Shown: positions 9,097-16,668 of the stretch, piece after piece | How positions within the stretch are numbered: position 1 is the stretch's first letter | How the letters are laid out: each line of letters starts with the position of its first letter | Source: JALUUH01 sp964636675 | GTDB lineage: Bacteria > Pseudomonadota > Gammaproteobacteria > S012-40 | Direction of reading: 5' to 3' | Assembly (NCBI GenBank): GCA_964636675.1 | Contig: CAZWUO010000035.1 | Span: forward strand, 1-23,435 | DNA length: 23,435 bases | Position numbers and translations under genes: made by a program | Notes under the pieces: generated by a model | The model's input: only the letters and a program-made list of their open reading frames with translations | Told to the model about the DNA's origin: nothing | The model's database searches: none

Positions 9097-9127
9097 AAAA
9101 AAAGAGAAACAAAGTGAAGTGTCTCTT
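9097..9127 (-). terminator. Candidate intrinsic terminator/attenuator between nitrate transporter and kinase genes
   Basis: On the minus strand AAGAGA (from 9127) pairs with TCTCTT (to 9102). One mismatch and two more pairs (AC/GT) follow, around an 8-nt loop. A run of seven T residues (9103-9097) comes directly after the stem. It lies 17 bp past the transporter stop. The stem is AT-rich, so termination may be partial, which would give fewer kinase than transporter transcripts. Confidence 0.5.
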
Positions 9128-9143
9128 GGGTGATAAAAAAGGT

Positions 9144-10616
9144 CTATTTTACGTCGATCATCTGCACGGTTCCATCTGGTAGTGTTTCCGCGATTTGTCC
9201 TTTAGGCTCTTCCAAAAAGAAAAGAATGAGTAAAAATACAAAGCCAGAAACCAGTGCAATCACTAAAAAAAACTGATCATAGTCAACGATTGAGTTCACG
9301 GTTAAAAACATGACGGCACCAACATTTCCAAATGCACCCACCATTCCGGCAATTTGGCCTGTCATCCGTCGCTGAACCAAGGGCACCATTGCGTAAACCG
9401 CACCTGAGCCTGCCTTAGAAAAGATGCCGGCTATAATAGTAATGCCAACAACGGCCCAAACAGGCCAAGATTTTTCTACCCAACCGAGGACAAGAAAGCT
9501 AGCGGTAATACCGGCAAACACAATAATAAGCGTTAACTTGCGACCAATGATATCGCTAATCCAGCCGCCGCCAGGGCGCGCGAATAAATTAATAAAGGGA
9601 TAAATACCGGCTAAAAGTGCTGCGGTTATATTGGGAATATTAAACCAAGAGACATAAAACATCGCCAGCATGGACACCACCGCGAGCTCTGTTCCAAACG
9701 TAACGAGATAGGCCCAGTCTAAAATAGCCACTTGTTTGAACTTGTATTGATGCATGATGGGAACGGGTTTTTTCAACACATGACTATTAATTTGCCAAAT
9801 TTTCCAGACTTGAATGCAATAAAGCAACACCAAGCTTGCATAGATGAAGTAGGTCATAGCCTGATCGATCATGCCCATATTATTCGGTGAGAGCTTCCAG
9901 GTAAGTACACCTAAGGCTAGAAATAAGGGAATGTTCATGAGGATGTAAAGGGCGAGGTCTTTACCGGAAGTTATTTCCATCGCGCCTGACTTTTTAGGTT
10001 TAAAGTAAGTCGAACCTTTGGGCGTATTTTTTACAATGAAGTAATAGATGATGCCATAAAGAATTGCCGCGATACTGGCTACGGTGAGCGCAATTCTCCA
10101 TCCATCTTCGCCACCGATGTTAATGGCAATAAACGGCAAGGTCATTGCGGCACCTGCCGCGCCAAAATTACCCCATCCGCCATATATGCCTTGGGCAAGC
10201 CCGGTTTGTTTTGCCGGGAACCATTCGCCAATCATGCGAATACCCACTACAAAACCAGCGCCGATAAAGCCACTAAGAAAACGCAGCATTGCCAATTTTT
10301 CATAACTATCGGCCCACGCGAAGCCGATACTAATAATTCCTCCCAAAATTAAAATGCTGGAATACATTATTCGAGGGCCGAGTTTATCCACTAACATGCC
10401 GACGACAATTCGTGCCGGGATGGTCATTGCAACATTGAGAATTAATAGAACTTTGGCTTGTTGGTCAGTAAGGCCGAGAGCGTCTTTGATAAACGGCATC
10501 ATCGGGCCTAAACCTAGCCAGATCACGAAGGTCATGAAAAAAGCAAACCACGTATAATGCAGGATACGTATATTTTGTTTACCTAAATTGAATATATTGA
10601 ATCTGTTATCCAGCAT
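9144..10616 (-). CDS. nasA: Nitrate/nitrite MFS transporter, NarK/NasA type
   Basis: This 490-residue inner-membrane protein has about 12 helices and belongs to the nitrate-nitrite porter branch of the MFS. Both family signatures are present: GGWGNFGAAG (146-155) in helix 5 and AGMVGAFGNVGAVMF (423-437) in helix 11. Arg69 (in PARIVVGML) and Arg347 (in LFARPGGGW) sit where NarK-type proteins bind the anion. The motif-A loop reads VDKLGPRI. The ATG has AAGG 9 nt upstream. A strong sigma-54 element and an NtrC-like site precede the gene, which points to nitrogen-limited, assimilatory use (NasA) rather than respiration. I use the symbol on that basis; direction of transport and nitrate versus nitrite preference are not decided by the sequence. 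No nitrate or nitrite reductase genes are in the window. Confidence 0.92.
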   Translation of the reverse strand: MLDNRFNIFNLGKQNIRILHYTWFAFFMTFVIWLGLGPMMPFIKDALGLTDQQAKVLLILNVAMTIPARIVVGMLVDKLGPRIMYSSILILGGIISIGFAWADSYEKLAMLRFLSGFIGAGFVVGIRMIGEWFPAKQTGLAQGIYGGWGNFGAAGAAMTLPFIAINIGGEDGWRIALTVASIAAILYGIIYYFIVKNTPKGSTYFKPKKSGAMEITSGKDLALYILMNIPLFLALGVLTWKLSPNNMGMIDQAMTYFIYASLVLLYCIQVWKIWQINSHVLKKPVPIMHQYKFKQVAILDWAYLVTFGTELAVVSMLAMFYVSWFNIPNITAALLAGIYPFINLFARPGGGWISDIIGRKLTLIIVFAGITASFLVLGWVEKSWPVWAVVGITIIAGIFSKAGSGAVYAMVPLVQRRMTGQIAGMVGAFGNVGAVMFLTVNSIVDYDQFFLVIALVSGFVFLLILFFLEEPKGQIAETLPDGTVQMIDVK

Positions 10617-10654
10617 TAAAAACGGCCTTTATTCATGGTTAAGATAGATGCGAT

Positions 10655-10670
10655 AGCAGATAATATGCCA
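10655..10670 (-). promoter_or_regulatory. Sigma-54 (-24/-12) promoter of the nitrate transporter gene
   Basis: Read on the minus strand the element is TGGCATATTATCTGCT. It matches the RpoN consensus TGGCAYRN4TTGCW at every fixed position except one (C for the first T of TTGC). GG and GC are exactly 10 bp apart. Transcription would start near 10644, about 28 nt before the ATG, leaving room for the ribosome binding site. Confidence 0.8.
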
Positions 10671-10735
10671 TTTACGTAATGCTATGTATTATAAAGAATA
10701 ATTATGTATATTATCGTCAGAATGAGCAGCTGTTA

Positions 10736-10752
10736 AGCACAGCTATGGTGCA
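10736..10752. promoter_or_regulatory. NtrC-like enhancer site
   Basis: AGCACAGCTATGGTGCA has the dyad GCAC-N5-TGGTGC. It differs from the classic E. coli glnA site (GCACC-N4-TGGTGC) mainly at one base of the left half. It lies about 65 bp upstream of the -24 element, or about 100 bp upstream of the predicted start, which is a usual enhancer distance. Only one good site is seen; a possible weaker half-site (CTGGTG) begins at 10755. Confidence 0.6.
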
Positions 10753-10781
10753 AACTGGTGGGCCTTGGGCAAAAGAGAGGC

Positions 10782-10883
10782 ATGGCATTCGTTGAACCTA
10801 GAATCCGCAGTTGGGCGCTGGCGTTAGCAGGTTGGTTGTTACTGAGTGCTTATCCTTATCGTCGAATGAGCAATAGGTTTTAG
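10782..10883 (+). CDS. Possible 33-residue single-helix membrane peptide or gene remnant
   Basis: ATG 10782 is preceded by AGAGG with close spacing and reads MAFVEPRIRSWALALAGWLL... to TAG at 10881-10883. The middle (WALALAGWLLLSAY) could span a membrane, with arginines on both sides. A second AGAGGAAG follows directly. It is 4 nt before another tiny frame (10894-10956, 20 residues) that runs antisense into the end of the DUF4331 gene. I recognise no family. It may be a real small protein, or the relic of a gene whose body has been lost between two leftward operons. Confidence 0.3.
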   Translation: MAFVEPRIRSWALALAGWLLLSAYPYRRMSNRF

Positions 10884-10906
10884 AGGAAGTATCATGATTT
10901 TTTCCG

Positions 10907-12163
10907 TTATTCCAAGGATAATTTTGTGGCAGAACGACGTGCTAAATAGGATTTAAAAAATGCAATTGGATTGCGATAGGGTTTTCTTAAATAAGGAAAA
11001 TGATCGATAGCAGGTTCACCATAGGTTGAAATACCATTTGCTATCTCTCTACCATGGCCGCCATTAATCATTGTGGTAAATAAAGCATTGATGATGTTAT
11101 CCCCCGGTACACGACCACCTGCTCGGGTGTGCGGTTGATTTCGAAACATGGAACGTTCTATATCAAAATAACTTTGCACGATCATTGGCTTGCTCACATC
11201 GACCACCAGAAAGTCATTTAGCAGTATGTCGGCCAGCGCGTCACGCCATGCGGGCAGCCAGTCCACTATTTTATCCAAACCGTCGTAATAGTTTATATTT
11301 TCAAGCGTACGTTTGCGAAATTTAGCATAGCTGTCAGGATCTACGGCAAAGGTATCTTGTGCATTATATAAATCGCGTAAATCGATTTGTTTATTCAATG
11401 CGACCAAGCGTGCATTACTTAATTCTGGTCGTCCAATACGATCAATGCGTCGCACTGGACTATTCACACTGTCACGTGTGGTTGTCTCACCGGCGATTGC
11501 CCATAGGTCAGTTTCGCCCGGACCAAAAACCTGTGCAAGATTAATTTCAAAAATAAGACTCAAAACATTCAGATGTTTCATATCGTTGGAGCCGTCGGCT
11601 TGTGGGATTTTGCCCTCTTTAACGAGTTTTTTAAACCCGCTAGCATTAAATAAAAATGGGTCACCCCGGCGGCCTGCAAATACCTGAAAGCCTTTTCCTT
11701 TAACCTGCTTTTTGTCGACTTCAAAACGCATAGATTCGCCGTGTGGAAATACACAGCTTGCCCAATGTGTTTTACCATGAGGCGTTACAAACGTGCAATC
11801 GATGCGCTTTTCTTCACCTAACAGCTTAAACGCGCTGGTTTGACCTTGGTGCGCAATTTTTACGTTTTTTGCGATCAGGCTATAGGTAACACGATCAGCA
11901 AAATGTCCATTCCAGGGTATAAAGGGGTATACATTTAATATGAGAACCAGGTTTTTTGGATTATTGGGGCTAGGAAAAACAAATAAATCGCTAATATCAG
12001 CCATGGGATGCTCAATAGTCATTGGTCCATCCACATGATCCGCAGCCATGCTAAGGCTGGAAATTATGAGTGTTATCACCAGAAAAACGCTGAAAAACTG
12101 CAACTTTCGCTCTGCTAGCAGCGGTCTATTTCTACGCCGTATATTGATTTCTAATAATTTCAT
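10907..12163 (-). CDS. Exported DUF4331-family protein
   Basis: The 418-residue product starts with a basic stretch and a hydrophobic segment (about 22-38), with a probable signal-peptidase site after SLSMA. It should be periplasmic or secreted. The mature N-terminus (ADHVDGP...ADISDLFVFPSPNNPKNLVLILNV) matches the opening of DUF4331 proteins, which typically begin SSHREAP...DxTDxYAF. Near the end, AGGRVPGDNIINALFTTMING and DHFPYLRKPY correspond to the family's conserved GGR-nDDV and FPYL blocks. The biochemical function of the family is unknown to me. The gene is last in a leftward operon, 11 bp after the second di-heme cytochrome gene, so it is probably made with those cytochromes and may be their partner or substrate-binding component. 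That role is inference. The ribosome binding site (AGGG) lies within the end of the upstream gene. Confidence 0.85.
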   Translation of the reverse strand: MKLLEINIRRRNRPLLAERKLQFFSVFLVITLIISSLSMAADHVDGPMTIEHPMADISDLFVFPSPNNPKNLVLILNVYPFIPWNGHFADRVTYSLIAKNVKIAHQGQTSAFKLLGEEKRIDCTFVTPHGKTHWASCVFPHGESMRFEVDKKQVKGKGFQVFAGRRGDPFLFNASGFKKLVKEGKIPQADGSNDMKHLNVLSLIFEINLAQVFGPGETDLWAIAGETTTRDSVNSPVRRIDRIGRPELSNARLVALNKQIDLRDLYNAQDTFAVDPDSYAKFRKRTLENINYYDGLDKIVDWLPAWRDALADILLNDFLVVDVSKPMIVQSYFDIERSMFRNQPHTRAGGRVPGDNIINALFTTMINGGHGREIANGISTYGEPAIDHFPYLRKPYRNPIAFFKSYLARRSATKLSLE

Positions 12164-12174
12164 ATCAATAGACC

Positions 12175-14001
12175 CTATAGTGTTTTCAAATATTCGATGA
12201 TTGCTTTCGCCCCATCTTTATCTTCTGACCAATTTAATTGGTAGGTGTGACTCCCATCCTGGATATCTTTATCGTGTCCAGTGTTGCTAAAAGCCGGAAA
12301 GCTGTTCGTATCAAACAAATAACCTTCTTTCATTTCTGAGTCTGCTGCGTCCGCAAGTTGCCACGATGCAAGTTGCCACGAAAAGCCTAGCAATTCTTGA
12401 TCATAATCCAAGCGACTTTTAACAAATTTATCAGGTCGTTCATCGGGCACCAGCAAATGATAGACGGTGGGGATAGATCCATTATGTAAATAAGGTGCCT
12501 GCGCCCAAATACCACTTAAAGGCCGCGCGTTGTAGCCATGATGCTGGTCATTGGGTGACATAATAAGGGATTGTTTTCCTTCTAAAGAAACACCATCGAA
12601 CTCGGCACAAGGTTTAACCTTTTGACCTGCCATTATGACACTCGTTGTTGGCGAGCATATTTTGTTAAATCCATCGAGGGCCGCTCTACGGATGAGCCAA
12701 CTTACTACGTAACTACGATCTAAGTTAGTCCCTAAGTTAGCATAAACTTTGCCATTATGTGGTTGATGACATTGAGCGCAGTTGTCTTTAAAAAGCATCT
12801 GCCCTTTTTTTGCCAACGGAAGATCGACATCAAAAGGATAAACCGTTGCGGGTAATCCATCTAATAGCTCCACACCAAATGCAGAGACACGTATATCGCT
12901 ATTTTCTAAGCCAAGTGTCAATTGAGCCGCTAAATTGCGGTACATCGGAATGGGTATATTCCCATTCCATTGCCCGCCACCATTTATTAATGTCTCATGA
13001 CTTTCATCCCATTGCGCTTTGCGTTTATCCTGCTCCCAGACTGACATGAAATCAGTAATACCGGGCTTAGGTGGTAGGATGAAAGAAGAAAATAGACGGC
13101 CAAAAAAACTGCTTTGCGCAGAAATATAACCATTTACCGTACTTATCCCTGTGGCATCAGCCATACCCGGAAAACCGTTTAAGGACTCCATTTGAAACCC
13201 TTTGTAGTTCTTATTCAACAGCGCCGCATATCCTGTATATTCATTTTCAGCGCGATTGAAAAATTTTATAATGGTCGCGGCAGCATTTTTTTTAAATAGC
13301 TTGATTTGCTGTTTTTCATAGTCAGCGTCAAGTGTTACCCATTTGTTTTTGTAATTTTTATAGAAATAATTTTTATTCTTGTCATGGACTGATTGCAATG
13401 CATTGAGAAAAGCAGCGACGAGCAATTCTTGCTTTTTATTTTGGTCTTTTTCTTGACCCACTATTTTTTGCAGCGTTTTATAGACATTAACTCGGTATTT
13501 CACAATATTGAATTCAGTATTTACACCGCCGTCAATATAATGGATCTTTCCATCATCAGTACGCACGCGACCTATATGACAAGCTGCGCAGGTAAAGGAA
13601 GCATAATCAATGTTGCCTAGTCTATCTTGTCGAGCAAACACACTGATTCCAATGCCACGCGCGACTGGATAGTCCACTTGTCGCTCGTCAACAAATAGTC
13701 CCACTGTGTCCAGAAAATTATTTTCGCTGCCCCAAAACTCAGGCGCGATTTCGGGCAAAAGTTTGAGTAAAATATAGGGTACGCCATCACTTTCACTGAA
13801 CGCGAAGTTAGCAAACCAAGCGTAGGCAATATTATGTTTAGCAAGATACAAGGCTTTAGCCGTAGTTCGATCATGTTGCGCTTCAGTCCAATTCGTCGGT
13901 ATGGCACGAACAGCGGCGGGTGGGGCTGGGGCCTCAAGAGGCTTGTGTCCACATCCTGATAAAAAAACAAATAATAATATGATGATTAATGCTTGTTTCA
14001 T
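12175..14001 (-). CDS. Di-heme c-type cytochrome lipoprotein, RoxA/peroxidase-like (608 aa)
   Basis: The N-terminus is a lipoprotein signal with lipobox LSGC (Cys17), so the protein is anchored to a membrane facing the periplasm or outside. Two c-type heme motifs are present: CAACH (138-142) and CAQCH (408-412). The stretch GIWAQAPYLHNGSIPTVYHLL (about 497-517) is the conserved block of the RoxA-like di-heme family, which includes rubber oxygenases and is related to bacterial cytochrome c peroxidases and MauG. Known RoxA enzymes cleave polyisoprene with one heme while the second transfers electrons. Whether this protein is an oxygenase or a peroxidase cannot be told from sequence. It is 608 residues long, slightly shorter than RoxA (about 680). 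A 15-bp tandem duplication repeats SWQLA near residues 541-550. It lies between a paralogue 61 bp upstream and a DUF4331 gene 11 bp downstream. Confidence 0.85.
   Translation of the reverse strand: MKQALIIILLFVFLSGCGHKPLEAPAPPAAVRAIPTNWTEAQHDRTTAKALYLAKHNIAYAWFANFAFSESDGVPYILLKLLPEIAPEFWGSENNFLDTVGLFVDERQVDYPVARGIGISVFARQDRLGNIDYASFTCAACHIGRVRTDDGKIHYIDGGVNTEFNIVKYRVNVYKTLQKIVGQEKDQNKKQELLVAAFLNALQSVHDKNKNYFYKNYKNKWVTLDADYEKQQIKLFKKNAAATIIKFFNRAENEYTGYAALLNKNYKGFQMESLNGFPGMADATGISTVNGYISAQSSFFGRLFSSFILPPKPGITDFMSVWEQDKRKAQWDESHETLINGGGQWNGNIPIPMYRNLAAQLTLGLENSDIRVSAFGVELLDGLPATVYPFDVDLPLAKKGQMLFKDNCAQCHQPHNGKVYANLGTNLDRSYVVSWLIRRAALDGFNKICSPTTSVIMAGQKVKPCAEFDGVSLEGKQSLIMSPNDQHHGYNARPLSGIWAQAPYLHNGSIPTVYHLLVPDERPDKFVKSRLDYDQELLGFSWQLASWQLADAADSEMKEGYLFDTNSFPAFSNTGHDKDIQDGSHTYQLNWSEDKDGAKAIIEYLKTL
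12353..12382. repeat. 15-bp in-frame tandem duplication
   Basis: GCAAGTTGCCACGAT (12353-12367) is followed directly by GCAAGTTGCCACGAA (12368-12382), 14 of 15 bases identical. On the coding strand it duplicates SWQLA in the cytochrome. The near identity suggests a recent slippage event that kept the frame. Confidence 0.9.
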
Positions 14002-14062
14002 TCTATTTCCCTTAGATGAAAGGATGCCTAAAATTCACTATATATCTACCCACGGAATGACA

Positions 14063-16012
14063 TTATAAAGTTTTTAAATATTCCACTAATGCAAGACGAT
14101 CAGGATCAGCAATAGGTGGCAATGTAAAACTTTTTGCTTTGCCGCTATCATCGAGCACCGGTTTTCCTTTCGCATCAAGCTCAATGATTGAGGTAATGCC
14201 GGCTGCGAACTCATGCCCGCGATTGCTATTAGAAGGTTTTGTGCTGTCGAACAAAAATAGTTCTGGGTATTGGTTTTTTGATTTTGCGACAAAGCCAACT
14301 TTTACTGGATCAAATTCTCGACTTCCTATGGTAAAACGATTGGTGCGACATTTTTTTCCTTGCGCAATTTCAGCTGCGCTACATGCTGGTAAAAAGAGCT
14401 CGTACAAATTGGCAATCGAGCCATTATGCAAATACGGTGCGGTCGCCCAAATGCCATTCAAGGTACGACCTTTATAAGCCTCCAACATGGTTGTTTCTTT
14501 TGCGATAATCGTAAAATCATTATGCCGCTGTGTCGGTGGAATATTATTGTCTGCAAGCGCTCTTAAGAATAAAAAGACTTGCTCTGCCCAGCGTCGAATA
14601 ATCCATTTATCGTAGTCAGGGGCGATAATGACGCCCTGTGCAGATTTTGTTAGCGCGGGTAATACCCCAGCAGTTTCACCAAATTTTTCCTTACCACCCA
14701 AGCTAATGGCTTCCCCCTCAAAAAAACCCATTTTTCCTTTATAAGTAAATGCATTTTTTTGCATTTGCACATCGCTTGCTATCCACGGCATTGTCGCAAA
14801 CTGAGTAATCATCAAGCGATTTTTTTCGCTACGATCAAACTCAGCTGAGGCGGGAATAATGCTTTCACCGCCACCATGACACCAGGCACAACGGTATTCA
14901 CGATATACCTCTTTGCCTTGAGCCGCTAAAACTTGGTCAATCTTTGGCAAGATGTTTTCTGGCCATTGTGGTGACTCAAGCTTTTTTAAATGGCGCTCCA
15001 AACGTTCTAAATTATATTTGTTGACGGATGATCGATAGCCGATTTCTTTTCCATCACTTTGCAGATTAAAAGTGGCGAAGACACCCATTACCTCTCCCGT
15101 ATTGCGCCCGAGTGGCCCGAGAACTCCTGCAATTCCTTCCGCGCGATTATCCCCAACCCCATTCCACTGTACAAAATCTGAGTGCGGCGTGTCCCATAAA
15201 AATGGATAACTAACCGGTGCATTAGCCGGGTTAAAGTTTTCTTTATCAGTCGGTGTTAGATGGCTGAGTATGCGATTGTAAATACGCCCAAACGCATCGA
15301 GTCGAGAATAACCATAGTGCACCAATTTCGCACCGTGTACTGGGGCATTAGACTGATTGTAGAATACTTGGGATTCATAAACCTGTTGTAATTTCTGGCG
15401 AAATGCCTGCTGTTCTGTCGCATAATCGTCACCTAAAACACGGCGTGCTAGGCGTTCAAATTTCGTGGTATCGTCGAGGCTACTTTGCAGCGCGGGGGCC
15501 AATGCAAGCAACAGGCTTTCCATATCAGCCATTGCAGGCCCGCCGTCGATTCGAATGCCGGTACCTTGATAATTTATTTGGGTTGTATGACAAGCCGCAC
15601 AAGTAAAACCAATATATTCCTGACCTTGATAAGTATCCTTCACAAAACCAACGGGCAAACCATCAGGATTGGCGTAATTAGGTGATTGCACTAAATAGCG
15701 AAATCGGCGCATATTTTCAACGCTGCGAAACAACGCAAGTGAATCTGCTTGCTCCAGGTGCAAAAATATTGCATATGGCATTAAATTAGAGCCTTGGGTG
15801 GTATTGTAAAACCAGATACTGTCTTGGGCATCCCAGTTTTGATCTAAATAGACGATTTTATTGGTGATGTCATCGAATAAATCTTTTGATGACACTTCAG
15901 CATTGCGATTGTCATCAATAAATAACCCTGAGGTAAAATATGAACAGCCTGTCAGCAAACTGCTCATGATGAAGAGAAAAATAAAATATTTGGTGACAGA
16001 ATAATAAGCCAT
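14063..16012 (-). CDS. Di-heme c-type cytochrome lipoprotein, RoxA/peroxidase-like (649 aa)
   Basis: This is the first gene of the three-gene exported operon. A lipoprotein signal ends in LLTGC (Cys23). Heme motifs are CAACH (138-142) and CAWCH (375-379). The context GFTCAACHTTQINYQGT, with IRIDGGPAMADM (153-164), is typical of the NCBI-style family called di-heme-cytochrome C peroxidase, which contains RoxA and RoxB. The block LNGIWATAPYLHNGSIANLYELF (about 518-540) matches its neighbour, and both proteins end in EYLKTL, so they are distant paralogues. The heme spacing differs between the two (237 against 270 residues). The ATG has GAAAGG about 8 nt upstream, directly after a 7-bp tandem repeat. 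The substrate is unknown; oxidation of a hydrophobic or polymeric compound at the cell surface is one possibility by analogy with rubber oxygenases. Confidence 0.87.
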   Translation of the reverse strand: MAYYSVTKYFIFLFIMSSLLTGCSYFTSGLFIDDNRNAEVSSKDLFDDITNKIVYLDQNWDAQDSIWFYNTTQGSNLMPYAIFLHLEQADSLALFRSVENMRRFRYLVQSPNYANPDGLPVGFVKDTYQGQEYIGFTCAACHTTQINYQGTGIRIDGGPAMADMESLLLALAPALQSSLDDTTKFERLARRVLGDDYATEQQAFRQKLQQVYESQVFYNQSNAPVHGAKLVHYGYSRLDAFGRIYNRILSHLTPTDKENFNPANAPVSYPFLWDTPHSDFVQWNGVGDNRAEGIAGVLGPLGRNTGEVMGVFATFNLQSDGKEIGYRSSVNKYNLERLERHLKKLESPQWPENILPKIDQVLAAQGKEVYREYRCAWCHGGGESIIPASAEFDRSEKNRLMITQFATMPWIASDVQMQKNAFTYKGKMGFFEGEAISLGGKEKFGETAGVLPALTKSAQGVIIAPDYDKWIIRRWAEQVFLFLRALADNNIPPTQRHNDFTIIAKETTMLEAYKGRTLNGIWATAPYLHNGSIANLYELFLPACSAAEIAQGKKCRTNRFTIGSREFDPVKVGFVAKSKNQYPELFLFDSTKPSNSNRGHEFAAGITSIIELDAKGKPVLDDSGKAKSFTLPPIADPDRLALVEYLKTL

Positions 16013-16026
16013 TGTGGATACCTTTC

Positions 16027-16054
16027 GGTTATTGGTTATTGGTTATTGGTTATT
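16027..16054. repeat. Four perfect tandem copies of a 7-bp unit upstream of the cytochrome operon
   Basis: The plus strand reads GGTTATT four times without error (28 bp). On the coding strand the array ends immediately before the GAAAGG ribosome binding site of the gene starting at 16012. Short perfect arrays of this kind change copy number by slippage. Here that would alter the distance between promoter and ribosome binding site, or the leader structure. Confidence 0.95.
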
Positions 16055-16668
16055 TATTAATGTGCACGTAATGATTTTCTTAGGAAGGTGAACATAATAA
16101 CTTCCGTGTTTTTTAATTCAGACACTCCAAACTAAAGAGAGCGAATTTCCATATAATATCTCGTGAAATTCCACGCCTCAATTTGTAAATAAATATTATT
16201 TAAGAAGTACGTTTTTCTACTTACTGTTTTAGCAGGAAATACTAACATGCAAGTGAAAGTCTAATATAATAGCACTCTTTATTTTTCAATAATTTAAAAG
16301 AAAGCTATTTTAGAGTTACTTTCGTCGTGTCAGTATAGTAGAAAATTTTTATTTAAATAGGTTGTTTTAGTACATTAAATAATCGTACTTGCAGAATTTA
16401 GGATGGCGCAATATGGGTTAACGTTTGAGGTCACGCTAAAAATTTTTGTGGGAACCCAGCATTAATAGCATCAACGCGATAAGCCAGTAGGTGGCTTGGC
16501 CGGTCATTTTAAATTTGTAGATAATCTTACGAACCGCATCGTCGCTATCACTTTTTTGGTTTTTGTGCAGCTTTTTCACTGTCTTCTTGAAGCGAGTTAC
16601 CCTCTAATGTGAGCAGATCAACTGCGGATTATAGGATTATTGTTGATCTTAATCTGACGCAAATATTT
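16055..16668. other. 614-bp AT-rich gap between the cytochrome operon and the ankyrin gene
   Basis: The gap must contain the promoter of the leftward cytochrome operon, but no clear -35/-10 pair or -24/-12 element stands out. GGAAG (16083-16087) and CTTCC (16101-16105) could form a weak stem. The right part, about 16436-16602, is less AT-rich and holds an open frame on the minus strand, listed separately. No RNA gene is recognised. Confidence 0.5.
16436..16579 (-). CDS. Possible 47-residue small membrane protein or gene remnant
   Basis: From GTG 16579 to TAG 16436 the minus strand encodes a basic, charged first half (KKLHKNQKSDSDDAVRKIIY) and a hydrophobic second half (ATYWLIALMLLML) that could insert in a membrane. 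The frame stays open 23 bases further upstream with no better start, and the purine stretch before the GTG is a poor ribosome binding site. It lies 89 bp downstream of the ankyrin gene on the same strand. The amino-acid pattern is coherent, but I recognise no family. It may be the C-terminal relic of a membrane protein. Confidence 0.25.
   Translation of the reverse strand: MKKLHKNQKSDSDDAVRKIIYKFKMTGQATYWLIALMLLMLGSHKNF

Noticed and set aside
16083..16112. Rho-independent terminator from GGAAG/CTTCC followed by T residues
   Set aside because: The stem is 5 bp with a 13-base loop and there is no plus-strand gene before it.
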